Part shown: piece after piece, positions 1 through 6,084 of the stretch
Layout of the letters: each line of letters starts with the position of its first letter
Numbering within the stretch: position 1 is the stretch's first letter
DNA from: Betaproteobacteria bacterium
GTDB taxonomy: Bacteria; Pseudomonadota; Gammaproteobacteria; Burkholderiales; Burkholderiaceae_C
Direction: 5' to 3'
DNA length: 8,919 bases
Assembly: GCA_005882155.1 (NCBI GenBank)
Contig: VBCQ01000467.1
Location: forward strand, 1 to 8,919
Position numbers and translations under genes: made by a program
Notes under the pieces: generated by a model
What the model was told of the DNA's origin: nothing
The model's input: the letters and a program-made list of their open reading frames with translations, nothing else
Database searches by the model: none

Positions 1-830
1 GTCGTCGTGTTGATCGAGCGCACGAGGTCGGCAGCGACGACGACATCGGTGATCACGACGGTCGCCTGCCCAGGCCCAGGCAGCACGAGGTCATAGCTTC
101 CTGGGCTCACCGGCTGCAGCAGGAAGTTGCCGCTGCTGTCGGGCGAGGTCGACTTGATGACGACGCCGGCCTGCTCGAGCGAGACCGTCGTGTTGCCGTT
201 GGCGAGTGTCGTCGCGACGAAACCGCTGACGCCGGAAATGAAGCGCGGGGTCACGCTAATCACCGGCTTGAGCAAGTAGTTGCCGGAGTTGCCGGCCCGC
301 ACGACCGATTTGCAAGCATCGAAATCGAGCACGACGTCGACGATCTGATTCGCCGCGACGTCGATATCGACGTTCAGCTTCAGTCCCGTCTGCATCCCGC
401 TCGGCGTGGCGAGTGCGACCTCGCTGCCGCCGGTCGGAGCGACTGAATTCGCGAGCGGCGTCGTCGCATCGTTGGCAGCGAGCACGAGGCGCATCTGCGT
501 GTACCTGCCGGTCGCAAGCGGCACCTGCCCGAGCTCGGCGAGCACGCCGTTTTGCAGCGTCAGCAGGTTCACGCGCTTGGCCGGGCTCAGAACGATTTCC
601 GACCAGCCCGAGTCGGTGTCGCTTGCGCTGCTGCTCGTGTGCACGCGCACCTTTTCGATCGTAACGTTGACCGCATCGAAGCCGCAGGCGGGGGCGTCGG
701 TCAGCGCGACGCGCAGGGTCCCGCTGTCGTTGCTGCTGCTGCCGGCGCTACCGCCGCCGCCGCCGCAGGCCCCGATGAGGACGAGCAGCACAGTGGCGAA
801 TGCGAAGCCGAGTTGGCGTTGCAGATTCAT
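1..830 (-). CDS. DUF4382 domain lipoprotein, C-terminus cut by window edge
   Basis: The reading frame is open from the ATG at 830 to the left edge (276 codons visible, no stop), so the gene is partial. The start is supported by AAGG at 842-839, 8 nt upstream. Residues 1-22 are a lipoprotein signal: a hydrophobic run ending in the lipobox IGAC with Cys22 as the lipid anchor, then a Gly/Ser-rich linker. From about residue 37 the protein reads GTLRVALTDAP and continues through a beta-rich region to about 190, which matches the DUF4382 family of bacterial lipoproteins. From about residue 199 there is a second beta-sandwich-like segment with the G-N-F-L-L-Q-P-V-S-P-G-S-Y-D-L pattern of carboxypeptidase-regulatory/SpaA-like domains. 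It is probably anchored in the envelope facing the periplasm; its function is unknown. It is transcribed divergently from the gene at 1076. Confidence 0.85.
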   Translation of the reverse strand, partial: MNLQRQLGFAFATVLLVLIGACGGGGGSAGSSSNDSGTLRVALTDAPACGFDAVNVTIEKVRVHTSSSASDTDSGWSEIVLSPAKRVNLLTLQNGVLAELGQVPLATGRYTQMRLVLAANDATTPLANSVAPTGGSEVALATPSGMQTGLKLNVDIDVAANQIVDVVLDFDACKSVVRAGNSGNYLLKPVISVTPRFISGVSGFVATTLANGNTTVSLEQAGVVIKSTSPDSSGNFLLQPVSPGSYDLVLPGPGQATVVITDVVVAADLVRSINTT

Positions 831-1075
831 GATGAGCACCTTTTAAAAAAGACTGCTCCCGGCTGGCTCGAAATTACCACCGCCAATCTGCAAGGCAAGC
901 TTTGCTGTTGCAACAGTGGGCAACATCCTGCACAGCGGCCGCTGCGCGGCGAGCGCGTCTTGCACCGCAGCAGACGCAGTTCGCGCCGCCGGCGCGCATT
1001 CCGTCGCGTTGCACTCGTCGCGAGCGTCGCGCCAAAGCACATTGCGCTCATCCCCATCCCGTTCAGGAGATTGCC
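831..1075. other. Divergent intergenic region with two 12-bp palindromes
   Basis: This 245-bp stretch separates the minus-strand DUF4382 gene from the plus-strand operon at 1076 and must hold the promoters of both. I found no convincing -35/-10 pair in either direction. Two perfect 12-bp palindromes lie near each other: CTGTTGCAACAG at 905-916 and CAGCGGCCGCTG at 933-944. The remainder is GC-rich, and its open frames look like chance. No RNA gene is recognisable. Confidence 0.5.
905..916. promoter_or_regulatory. Perfect palindrome, possible operator
   Basis: CTGTTGCAACAG is a perfect 12-bp inverted repeat in the divergent region. It is AT-richer than its surroundings and so less likely than the nearby GC-rich palindrome to be a chance match. 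It lies 75 bp upstream of the DUF4382 start and 160 bp upstream of the 1076 start. A dimeric regulator site is possible, but nothing identifies the regulator. Confidence 0.25.
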
Positions 1076-1621
1076 ATGTCCAGCACCAGCCTCATCCTCC
1101 TCATCCTCACGCGCACGCCTTCATGGGTGTGGCTGCTGCTCGCCGCGCTCATCGCGCTGGGCCTGACCCAGGCACGAGCGCGCATCGTGGGCTTCAGGCG
1201 CGCGATCAGCGTGCCGCTGGTGATGATCAGTCTGTCGCTGTACGGCGTCGTGTCGACCACCGGCGGGCGTGCGTTGGCGCTGCTGATCTGGGCCACGGGT
1301 GTGGCGATCGCCGTCGCGCTGAACTTCGCGCTCGGTGTTCCGCGCGGCGTTCGCTGGGACGCCACCGCGCAGCGCTTCGCGATTCCCGGGAGCTGGCTGC
1401 CGATGGCACTGATCCTCGCGATCTTCTGCACCAAGTTCGCCGTCGGCGTGTCGCTCGCGATCGACCCCAGCCTGCGCGACCAGCTCGTGTTTGCCTGCGC
1501 CACGAGTGCCCTGTATGGTCTGCTCAGCGGCAGCTTCTTCGCCCGCGGTCTGGCCTTGTGGCGGCTGTCACGCTCGGCACAGACAATGCGCATCGCGCCG
1601 CAAGCGTCGCTCAACACCTGA
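1076..1621 (+). CDS. DUF6622-like integral membrane protein
   Basis: This is a 181-residue membrane protein of unknown function. The start chosen is the ATG at 1076, with AGGAGA at 1065-1070, 5 nt upstream. The longer open frame from 902 has no ribosome binding site, and its extra N-terminus is Arg/Ala-rich and does not look like protein. The sequence begins MSSTSLILLILTRTPSWVW, followed by about five hydrophobic segments near residues 17-33, 46-60, 64-87, 107-129 and 140-160, with Arg-rich loops between the first two. The I-L-x-R-T-P-x-W-V-W opening and five-helix layout resemble the DUF6622 family seen in Burkholderiales; this assignment is from memory of the family, so moderately sure. It is the first gene of a likely operon: the next start is 16 bp after its stop. 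Confidence 0.8.
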   Translation: MSSTSLILLILTRTPSWVWLLLAALIALGLTQARARIVGFRRAISVPLVMISLSLYGVVSTTGGRALALLIWATGVAIAVALNFALGVPRGVRWDATAQRFAIPGSWLPMALILAIFCTKFAVGVSLAIDPSLRDQLVFACATSALYGLLSGSFFARGLALWRLSRSAQTMRIAPQASLNT

Positions 1622-1637
1622 ACATTGGAGTCGCTCG

Positions 1638-2612
1638 ATGAAGGATCCACTTCGCATCGCCGTCCTTGCCGTCAGCGCATCCATCGCCGCGACGCTCGCC
1701 GGCTGCAACTACGTCGCCGTGCAGACCGCGCCGGCCAAGGTCGCTGCGTCGAGTCGCAGCGAGCTCGCGCAGCGCGCCGACAAGCTGTTCTGGAATACGC
1801 TGCACAGCGGCGACTACGACGCCATTCCGCAGGCGATGGAAGCGATGACCGCGGCCTACCTCGAGACCCCGAACGACGCGCTCACCGCGGCGCATGTCGG
1901 CTGGCTGCACATCTGGTCGCTGGCCGAGAACGCGCGGCTCGCCAAGCCGACGCCAACGGTCACCGATCATGCGGTGATGGCCCGCAAGTACTTCCAGGAG
2001 GCGGTGGCGCTCGATCCGTCCGACGCGCGCTTCCTCGGCTTCCTCGCCTCGGCGATGTTGGCCGAAGGATCGATTCACAAGGACGAGAAGACCACGCGCC
2101 AGGGCTACTACACGCTGCTCTCGTCGGTGGATGCGTGGCCCGAGTTCAACCTGTTCACCGCTGGCTATGTGATGAGCGGCCAGGCGGCCGATTCGCAGCG
2201 CTTCAAGGACGGCCTGGAGTGGCAATGGCGCAATCTCGACGAATGCGTCGGCGAGAAGATCGACCGCCGCAACCCCGACTATCAGCGCTATATGCGCCTC
2301 GCGACCACGCAAGGCAAGAAGCGCGTGTGCTGGAACTCGTGGATCGCGCCGCACAACTTCGAAGGATTTTTCCTGAACCTCGGCGACATGCTGGTCAAGT
2401 CAGGCGACTGGCAGCTTGCGCAGAAAATCTACGCCAACGCCAAGCTCACGCCCGAGTACGCGAGCTGGAAGTTCGCACCGCTGCTCGAAGCGCGGATCCA
2501 GAACGCGCAGGCCAACGTCGCAGTCTTCGCTCAGCCGGGAAGTGCCAAGGCGGGAGGCGCGGCGATGATGGGCAAGTCGACCTTCGCTTGCGTGGCGTGT
2601 CACCAGCAGTAG
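1638..2612 (+). CDS. Helical-repeat (TPR-like) lipoprotein with C-terminal CXXCH motif
   Basis: This is a 324-residue predicted lipoprotein. The start is the ATG at 1638 with TTGGAG at 1625-1630, 7 nt upstream; the longer open frame from 1491 overlaps the preceding gene and has no matching signal. Residues 1-23 form a lipoprotein signal with lipobox LAGC and anchor Cys23. The rest looks all-helical, and residues around 111-135 (A-R-K-Y-F-Q-E-A-V-A-L-D-P-S-D-A-R) read like one tetratricopeptide-type unit, with a second helical pair near 268-285. The protein ends FACVACHQQ, so Cys318, Cys321 and His322 form a CXXCH motif, the covalent c-type heme attachment pattern, just two residues before the stop. 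The periplasmic location implied by the signal peptide would allow heme attachment. I do not recognise the family. It is the middle gene of the three-gene operon. Confidence 0.85.
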   Translation: MKDPLRIAVLAVSASIAATLAGCNYVAVQTAPAKVAASSRSELAQRADKLFWNTLHSGDYDAIPQAMEAMTAAYLETPNDALTAAHVGWLHIWSLAENARLAKPTPTVTDHAVMARKYFQEAVALDPSDARFLGFLASAMLAEGSIHKDEKTTRQGYYTLLSSVDAWPEFNLFTAGYVMSGQAADSQRFKDGLEWQWRNLDECVGEKIDRRNPDYQRYMRLATTQGKKRVCWNSWIAPHNFEGFFLNLGDMLVKSGDWQLAQKIYANAKLTPEYASWKFAPLLEARIQNAQANVAVFAQPGSAKAGGAAMMGKSTFACVACHQQ

Positions 2613-2633
2613 ATGGAACCAGGAGAAACTCGC

Positions 2634-2984
2634 ATGACGCTCGCTCGCCTGCTCGAATGGCAATGGCAAGGCTACCCGCGCTACCACGGCAGTCGCACCA
2701 ATCTGCTGATCCACATTGTCGCGGTGCCGCTGTTCCTCGCGAGCAACGTCGCGCTGGTGTTCGCCTTGCTGCGCGGCGCACCGTGGGTCGCGCTGGCAGC
2801 GGCCGGCGGCATGCTGGTGTCGCTCGCGTTGCAGGGCCGCGGCCATCGCATCGAGACGGTGCCGCCGGAGCCGTTCAGCGGGCCCGGCCAGGCGGTCGCG
2901 CGCTTGTTCTTCGAGCAGTGGCTCACCTTCCCGCGCTTCGTGCTGTCGGGCGGGTGGTGGCGTGCGCTCGTGTCGAGTCGCTGA
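2634..2984 (+). CDS. DUF962 / Mpo1-like membrane protein
   Basis: This is a 116-residue protein. The start chosen is the ATG at 2634 because AGGAG at 2621-2625 lies 8 nt upstream; an in-frame ATG at 2613, directly after the stop of the previous gene, would bury that site. Family signatures visible are Y-H-G-S-R-T-N-L-L-I-H (His18, His27), two hydrophobic segments near 25-45 and 51-66, then G-H-R-I-E (His71, Glu74) with P-P-E-P-F, and E-Q-W-L-T-F-P-R-F-V-L-S-G-G-W near the end. This matches DUF962/Mpo1-like proteins. Yeast Mpo1 is an Fe(II)-dependent dioxygenase acting on 2-hydroxy fatty acids, with conserved histidines as likely metal ligands; whether this bacterial protein does the same is unproven. 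It lies 21 bp after the CXXCH lipoprotein and is probably co-transcribed with it. Confidence 0.85.
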   Translation: MTLARLLEWQWQGYPRYHGSRTNLLIHIVAVPLFLASNVALVFALLRGAPWVALAAAGGMLVSLALQGRGHRIETVPPEPFSGPGQAVARLFFEQWLTFPRFVLSGGWWRALVSSR

Positions 2985-2997
2985 AGACCTGCTGGAG

Positions 2998-3027
2998 TTG
3001 GCTATTGCGCGACGGCAGAGCTATTCT
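2998..3027 (+). promoter_or_regulatory. Weak candidate promoter for the peroxiredoxin gene
   Basis: TTGGCT (2998-3003) and TATTCT (3022-3027) are separated by 18 bp, each matching 4 of 6 bases of the sigma-70 consensus. They lie in the 120-bp gap before the peroxiredoxin, 77 bp from its start codon. The gap itself suggests that the gene is transcribed separately from the upstream operon. The match is weak and could be chance. Confidence 0.25.
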
Positions 3028-3104
3028 TCAAGTTGCGGCGTTTTTCGGCGCGGAACGAACTCGCCACAGGGACCGATCCTCAATGTCGACAAGGAGAGCT
3101 CAAC

Positions 3105-3770
3105 ATGTCACTGCGCATCAATGATCTAGCCCCCAATTTCACCGCCAAGACAACGCAGGGAACGATCAACTTCCATCAATGGATCGGCGACAGCTGGGCC
3201 GTGCTGTTCTCCCACCCGAAGGACTTCACCCCGGTGTGCACGACCGAGCTCGGCTACATGGCCAAGATCGACTCCGAGTTCGGCAAGCGCAACACGAAGA
3301 TCATCGGCCTGAGCGTCGACCCGGTGGAGAACCACAACTCGTGGGCCAAGGACATCGAGGAGACGCAGGGTTATCTGCCCAAGTACCCGATGATCGGCGA
3401 CACCGACCTCGCGGTCTCCAAGCTCTACAACATGCTGCCCGCCGAGGAGACCGGCAGCTCCGAGGGCCGCACCGCGGCAACCAACGCCACGGTGCGCTCG
3501 GTGTTCGTGATCGGCCCGGACAAGAAGATCAAGATGATGATGACCTACCCGATGACGACCGGGCGCAACTTCGACGAGATCCTGCGCGTGATCGACTCGA
3601 TCCAGCTCACCGCGGCGCACAAGGTGGCCACGCCGGTGAACTGGAAGCAGGGCGAGGACGTGATCATCGCCGGCTCGGTCAACGACGACGACGCGAAAAA
3701 GCTGTTCCCGCAGGGCTGGAAAGCGCCCAAGCCGTATCTGCGGATCGTCAAGCAGCCGAAGCCGAGCTGA
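3105..3770 (+). CDS. 1-Cys peroxiredoxin (Prx6 family)
   Basis: This is a 221-residue cytosolic thiol peroxidase that would reduce hydrogen peroxide and organic hydroperoxides. The start at 3105 is fixed by AAGGAGAG at 3091-3098, 6 nt upstream; the frame stays open further upstream to 3033 without a better site. The AhpC/TSA fold spans about residues 3-150. The active-site pattern PxxxTxxC is present as Pro38, Thr42 and peroxidatic Cys45 (P-V-C-T-T-E), and Arg131 in R-S-V-F-V-I-G-P-D is the expected thiolate-stabilising arginine. A C-terminal 1-cysPrx_C domain follows at about 160-205. Cys45 is the only cysteine, so no resolving Cys exists and an external thiol must recycle it. No signal peptide is seen. 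It converges on the GFA gene with 13 bp between the stop codons. Confidence 0.95.
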   Translation: MSLRINDLAPNFTAKTTQGTINFHQWIGDSWAVLFSHPKDFTPVCTTELGYMAKIDSEFGKRNTKIIGLSVDPVENHNSWAKDIEETQGYLPKYPMIGDTDLAVSKLYNMLPAEETGSSEGRTAATNATVRSVFVIGPDKKIKMMMTYPMTTGRNFDEILRVIDSIQLTAAHKVATPVNWKQGEDVIIAGSVNDDDAKKLFPQGWKAPKPYLRIVKQPKPS

Positions 3771-3783
3771 CGCGCCGCGTCAG
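3767..3783. terminator. Hairpin shared by two convergent stop codons
   Basis: CTGACGC (3767-3773) and GCGTCAG (3777-3783) are perfect inverted repeats around a 3-nt centre. The structure contains the peroxiredoxin TGA (3768-3770) and ends one base before the minus-strand GFA stop (3786-3784). It could act as a bidirectional terminator or transcript-end stabiliser. There is no U-tract on either strand, so intrinsic termination is not certain. Confidence 0.45.
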
Positions 3784-4272
3784 TCACGGGCTCCACAGCC
3801 GATGTCGCTTGTGCCACTCCTCAAGCGACTCGGCCGGCCATTGCTCGCAACGCACATGGCGCGGACCGCGCGGCACGTCGACCCACGGCGCTGCGTAGGC
3901 GAGCGCCGCTTCGACGACTTCGGGCGGCTTGCGCAACGGCGTGTCGATCGCCGACGCATGCGGGTGCACGAGCTCGGGCCAACGCGGGTCCCACAGCCAC
4001 AGCGCGCTGCCGCACTTCAGGCAGAAACAGCGGCCGGCCTTCGACCGCGTCGCGCGCTTGCCCGCTTCGCGCATCACCGCGTGGTAGATGCCGATGTGCT
4101 TGCGGCCGCGCACCGTCAGGCTGTCGGCTGCAGCGCCGAGGTTGATCGCATAACCGCCGCTGCCCGCCGTCTTGCGGCAGATCGAGCAGTGACAATGCAT
4201 GAACGGCACGGGGCTGTGCGCTTCGACGCTGAACGTCACCGCGCCGCAATGGCAAGAGCCTTCGAGATGCAT
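3784..4272 (-). CDS. GFA (glutathione-dependent formaldehyde-activating) family zinc protein
   Basis: This is a 162-residue CENP-V/GFA-domain protein. The start is the ATG at 4272, preceded by GGAGGT (4286-4281 on the minus strand) 8 nt away; the open frame extends to 4353 but without a site of this quality, and the family normally begins M-x-x-x-G-S-C-H-C-G as here. Zinc-site residues are visible: Cys7, Cys9, Cys84 and Cys87 (C-H-C-G and C-L-K-C-G) fit the structural zinc, and Cys27, Cys29 and Cys32 (H-C-H-C-S-I-C-R-K) the second zinc site. The founding member binds glutathione and was described as promoting S-hydroxymethylglutathione formation, but most family members are uncharacterised, so the substrate here is unknown. 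No glutathione-dependent formaldehyde dehydrogenase lies nearby. It is divergent from the ASST-like gene across 79 bp. Confidence 0.9.
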   Translation of the reverse strand: MHLEGSCHCGAVTFSVEAHSPVPFMHCHCSICRKTAGSGGYAINLGAAADSLTVRGRKHIGIYHAVMREAGKRATRSKAGRCFCLKCGSALWLWDPRWPELVHPHASAIDTPLRKPPEVVEAALAYAAPWVDVPRGPRHVRCEQWPAESLEEWHKRHRLWSP

Positions 4273-4351
4273 GGTGGTGAACCTCCGGTGCAGCGCCGAG
4301 AATAGACTCAGAAATGGCGGGGAGGCGATGTCAGGCTTCAAAGGAACGGCC

Positions 4352-5848
4352 ATGATCCTCGATGCCCATCAACTCCTCGTCCGACTCGCACCGTGGGTCG
4401 CTGCCGCGGTGTTGGGCGGCTGCGGCGGCGGTTACTCGTCGTCGGGGCCGGCTCAAGTCAACAGCACAGTCTCCAATCTCTTGAGCTCGGTCGACGCGAT
4501 CGGCGTCGGCGGCGCCGGGCTGATCTCGAACGACCCGACGCACCAGTTCCTCGCGCTGCAAGCGAACCTGAAGGGCGGCAGCGCGCAGCTACGCTTTTCG
4601 TGCGCCGGCTGCAACATCAGTGTGGCCGCAGCAGGCAGCACGGTTGGAGCGAATCAGTACGTCACGATCCCGTTCGCAACGCTGGATTCGAGTTCGGATG
4701 CGACGATCACCGTCACCGACAACGTCAGCGGCGCAATCGCCACCTACACGCTGCGTGCGCGCCCCGTCGACCATCCGCCGTACACGGTGGGCACCAACAG
4801 CAACCCCGAGCCCGGCGACTTGTACCTGACGCCGTTCGACCCGCAAGGGTTTGCCGCGCCCTACGCCTACATCGTCGCGAGCGACGGCAGCCTCAAGTAC
4901 TACTACCGCAATCGGCCCGGCTTGAAGATCCACGATTTCAAGAAGACGATCATTCCGGGCGGCGCGATTCGCTACAGCTTCTACGACGCGGCCGACAGCG
5001 CGATCCGCGTGATGGACGCCGGCTTCAACCTGCTCGCCAAGGTGACGGCGCTGCCCTTCCCCGACGGCAACACCTATGCGGTCGACCTGCACGACCACGT
5101 GATCCTCGATGACGGGCACTACATCCTCGGCGTCTACGCGGCCAAGACCGTGAGCAACATTCCAGCGCTGCCGGGCCAATCGCTGTTCGTCAGCGGCGCG
5201 GGGCTGCAGGAAATCCAGAACGGCGTTGCGGTGTTCAGCTGGCTATCGACCGACCATCCCGAGCTCTACGCCTGCTCGACCAGCCACAACGATTTCGCCG
5301 CCAACAACGGCGCCGACTATGCACATTGGAACTCGGTGATGGTCGATGCCGACACGAACTGGATCGCCTCGTTCAAGTACCTCGACGCGGTGTTGAAGAT
5401 CCGGCGCAGCGACGGCGCCGTCGACTGGATTCTCGGCGGGCCGTGCGACCAGTTCGGCTTGAGCGCGACGCAGAAGTTCTCGCACCAGCACCACGCGCGG
5501 CGCGCAGCCGACGGGCGTCTCACCGTGTTCGACGACAACAATGCCGACGGCAACTCGCGCGCGCTCGCCTTCAACCTCGACGAAGCGACGAAGACGCTGG
5601 TGACGACGAATCCGGCGCTGCCCGGTTTCGCCGCCTTCACGTCCGACGCACACGCGAGCTTCAACCTCGGCAGCGCGCAGCTGTTCGCCGACGGCAAGGT
5701 GCTGGTCGGCTGGGGCGAGTTCTTGGGCGCAGCCAGCGACGTCTCGGAGTTCGACACTGCGAGCGGCGCGCTGTCGTTCCAGCTGACATTGCACCCGAGC
5801 GCGTATAGCAACGGCTATTTTTCGTATCGGGCGCAGAAGTTCCAGTAG
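4352..5848 (+). CDS. Arylsulfotransferase (ASST)-like lipoprotein with N-terminal beta-sandwich domain
   Basis: This is a 498-residue predicted lipoprotein. I choose the ATG at 4352 because AAGGA (4341-4345) sits 6 nt upstream; the ATG at 4328 has its purine run only 2 nt away, but would add eight residues including a Lys and cannot be excluded. Residues 1-24 form a signal with lipobox LGGC and anchor Cys24. Residues about 40-145 resemble a cadherin-like beta-sandwich domain, ending A-T-Y-T-L-R-A-R-P, with a CAGC pair at Cys84/Cys87. From about 150 the propeller-like ASST domain begins: H-D-H at 247-249, A-H-W-N-S-V with His325, D-W-I-L-G-G near 360, and S-H-Q-H-H at 377-381 followed by V-F-D-D-N-N. 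These histidine positions match the Arylsulfotran pattern; relatives move sulfate between phenols in the periplasm. Substrate is unknown and no dedicated Dsb partner is adjacent. Confidence 0.8.
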   Translation: MILDAHQLLVRLAPWVAAAVLGGCGGGYSSSGPAQVNSTVSNLLSSVDAIGVGGAGLISNDPTHQFLALQANLKGGSAQLRFSCAGCNISVAAAGSTVGANQYVTIPFATLDSSSDATITVTDNVSGAIATYTLRARPVDHPPYTVGTNSNPEPGDLYLTPFDPQGFAAPYAYIVASDGSLKYYYRNRPGLKIHDFKKTIIPGGAIRYSFYDAADSAIRVMDAGFNLLAKVTALPFPDGNTYAVDLHDHVILDDGHYILGVYAAKTVSNIPALPGQSLFVSGAGLQEIQNGVAVFSWLSTDHPELYACSTSHNDFAANNGADYAHWNSVMVDADTNWIASFKYLDAVLKIRRSDGAVDWILGGPCDQFGLSATQKFSHQHHARRAADGRLTVFDDNNADGNSRALAFNLDEATKTLVTTNPALPGFAAFTSDAHASFNLGSAQLFADGKVLVGWGEFLGAASDVSEFDTASGALSFQLTLHPSAYSNGYFSYRAQKFQ

Positions 5849-5873
5849 GCGCTGGTATCCCCGCGAAGGGAAT

Positions 5874-5904
5874 CGTTGCACTTCGACAGGCTCAGTGCGA
5901 ACGG
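5874..5904. repeat. Single REP-like element within a hairpin
   Basis: Positions 5881-5895 read CTTCGACAGGCTCAG, identical to the core of the GG-variant units in the array at 8478-8647, and continue TGCGAACGG as in the commonly seen full-length form of this element. Flanking arms CGTTGCAC (5874-5881) and GTGCGAACG (5895-5903) pair over 8 bp with one bulged G, around a 13-nt loop. It lies 25 bp after the ASST-like stop codon and could serve as its transcript end. Confidence 0.7.
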
Positions 5905-5928
5905 ACCGCGAGGGTGGTTCCTAGGTAG

Positions 5929-5979
5929 GGTTAGGGTGAAGGCAAGGCAGTGGATGCGCAGCTAGCCCTCACCCCAGCC
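5929..5979. repeat. Imperfect inverted repeat, G-rich arm against C-rich arm
   Basis: GGTTAGGGTGAAGG (5929-5942) can pair with CCCTCACCCCAGCC (5966-5979) through 11 Watson-Crick pairs, one wobble pair and two mismatches, across a 23-nt loop. The C-rich arm is the start of a CCCTCACCCC-type repeat that runs into the hairpin at 5978, so the two structures overlap by two bases. Confidence 0.4.
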
Positions 5980-5998
5980 CTCTCCCAGAGGGAGAGGG
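5978..5998. terminator. Perfect 9-bp hairpin, likely bidirectional terminator or repeat
   Basis: CCCTCTCCC (5978-5986) and GGGAGAGGG (5990-5998) pair perfectly around an AGA loop. With the preceding CCCTCACCCC it matches a repeat type scattered in intergenic regions of many high-GC proteobacteria. It sits between convergent genes, where it could stop transcription from either side. No U-tract follows on either strand. Confidence 0.55.
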
Positions 5999-6032
5999 AG
6001 GAAGTCCGCGCATCAGGCGAGCTTGGCGTCTT

Positions 6033-6074
6033 CGCGTTGGAAACTCCGTCATCCCCACCAACGCGAGGATGACG
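6033..6074. repeat. Two overlapping, mutually exclusive inverted repeats
   Basis: CGCGTTGG (6033-6040) is the perfect complement of CCAACGCG (6058-6065), and CGTCATCC (6047-6054) of GGATGACG (6067-6074). The arms interleave, so only one stem can form at a time without a pseudoknot. The second pair resembles the GTCAT-CCC repeat type common in proteobacterial intergenic DNA. It begins 11 bp beyond the CHRD stop codon and may mark that transcript's end. Confidence 0.55.
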
Positions 6075-6084
6075 CGCATGCTGC

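Larger units (their letters stand above)
5849..6084. other. Convergent intergenic region packed with palindromic repeats
   Basis: This 236-bp space lies between the 3' ends of the ASST-like gene and the CHRD gene. It carries, in order: an imperfect inverted repeat ATCCCC/AGGGAAT at 5857-5872; a hairpin containing a CTTCGACAGGCTCAG repeat at 5874-5904; a weak inverted pair at 5929-5942 and 5966-5979; a strong hairpin at 5978-5998; and overlapping inverted repeats at 6033-6074. No coding potential is evident. Confidence 0.7.

Noticed and set aside
406..846. A plus-strand open frame of 146 codons
   Set aside because: It is antisense to the DUF4382 lipoprotein, which has a lipobox, a domain match and a ribosome binding site.
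902..1075. N-terminal extension of the DUF6622-like gene
   Set aside because: It has no ribosome binding site at 902 and no protein-like composition, whereas AGGAGA precedes the ATG at 1076 and the hydrophobic family-like N-terminus starts there.
1625..3124. A 499-codon plus-strand open frame across the operon
   Set aside because: It is Arg-rich shadow sequence overlapping three well-supported genes in another frame, typical of high-GC DNA.
3784..4272. GFA and peroxiredoxin as a formaldehyde-detoxification operon
   Set aside because: The two genes are convergent and not co-transcribed, and no formaldehyde dehydrogenase or S-formylglutathione hydrolase is in the window.
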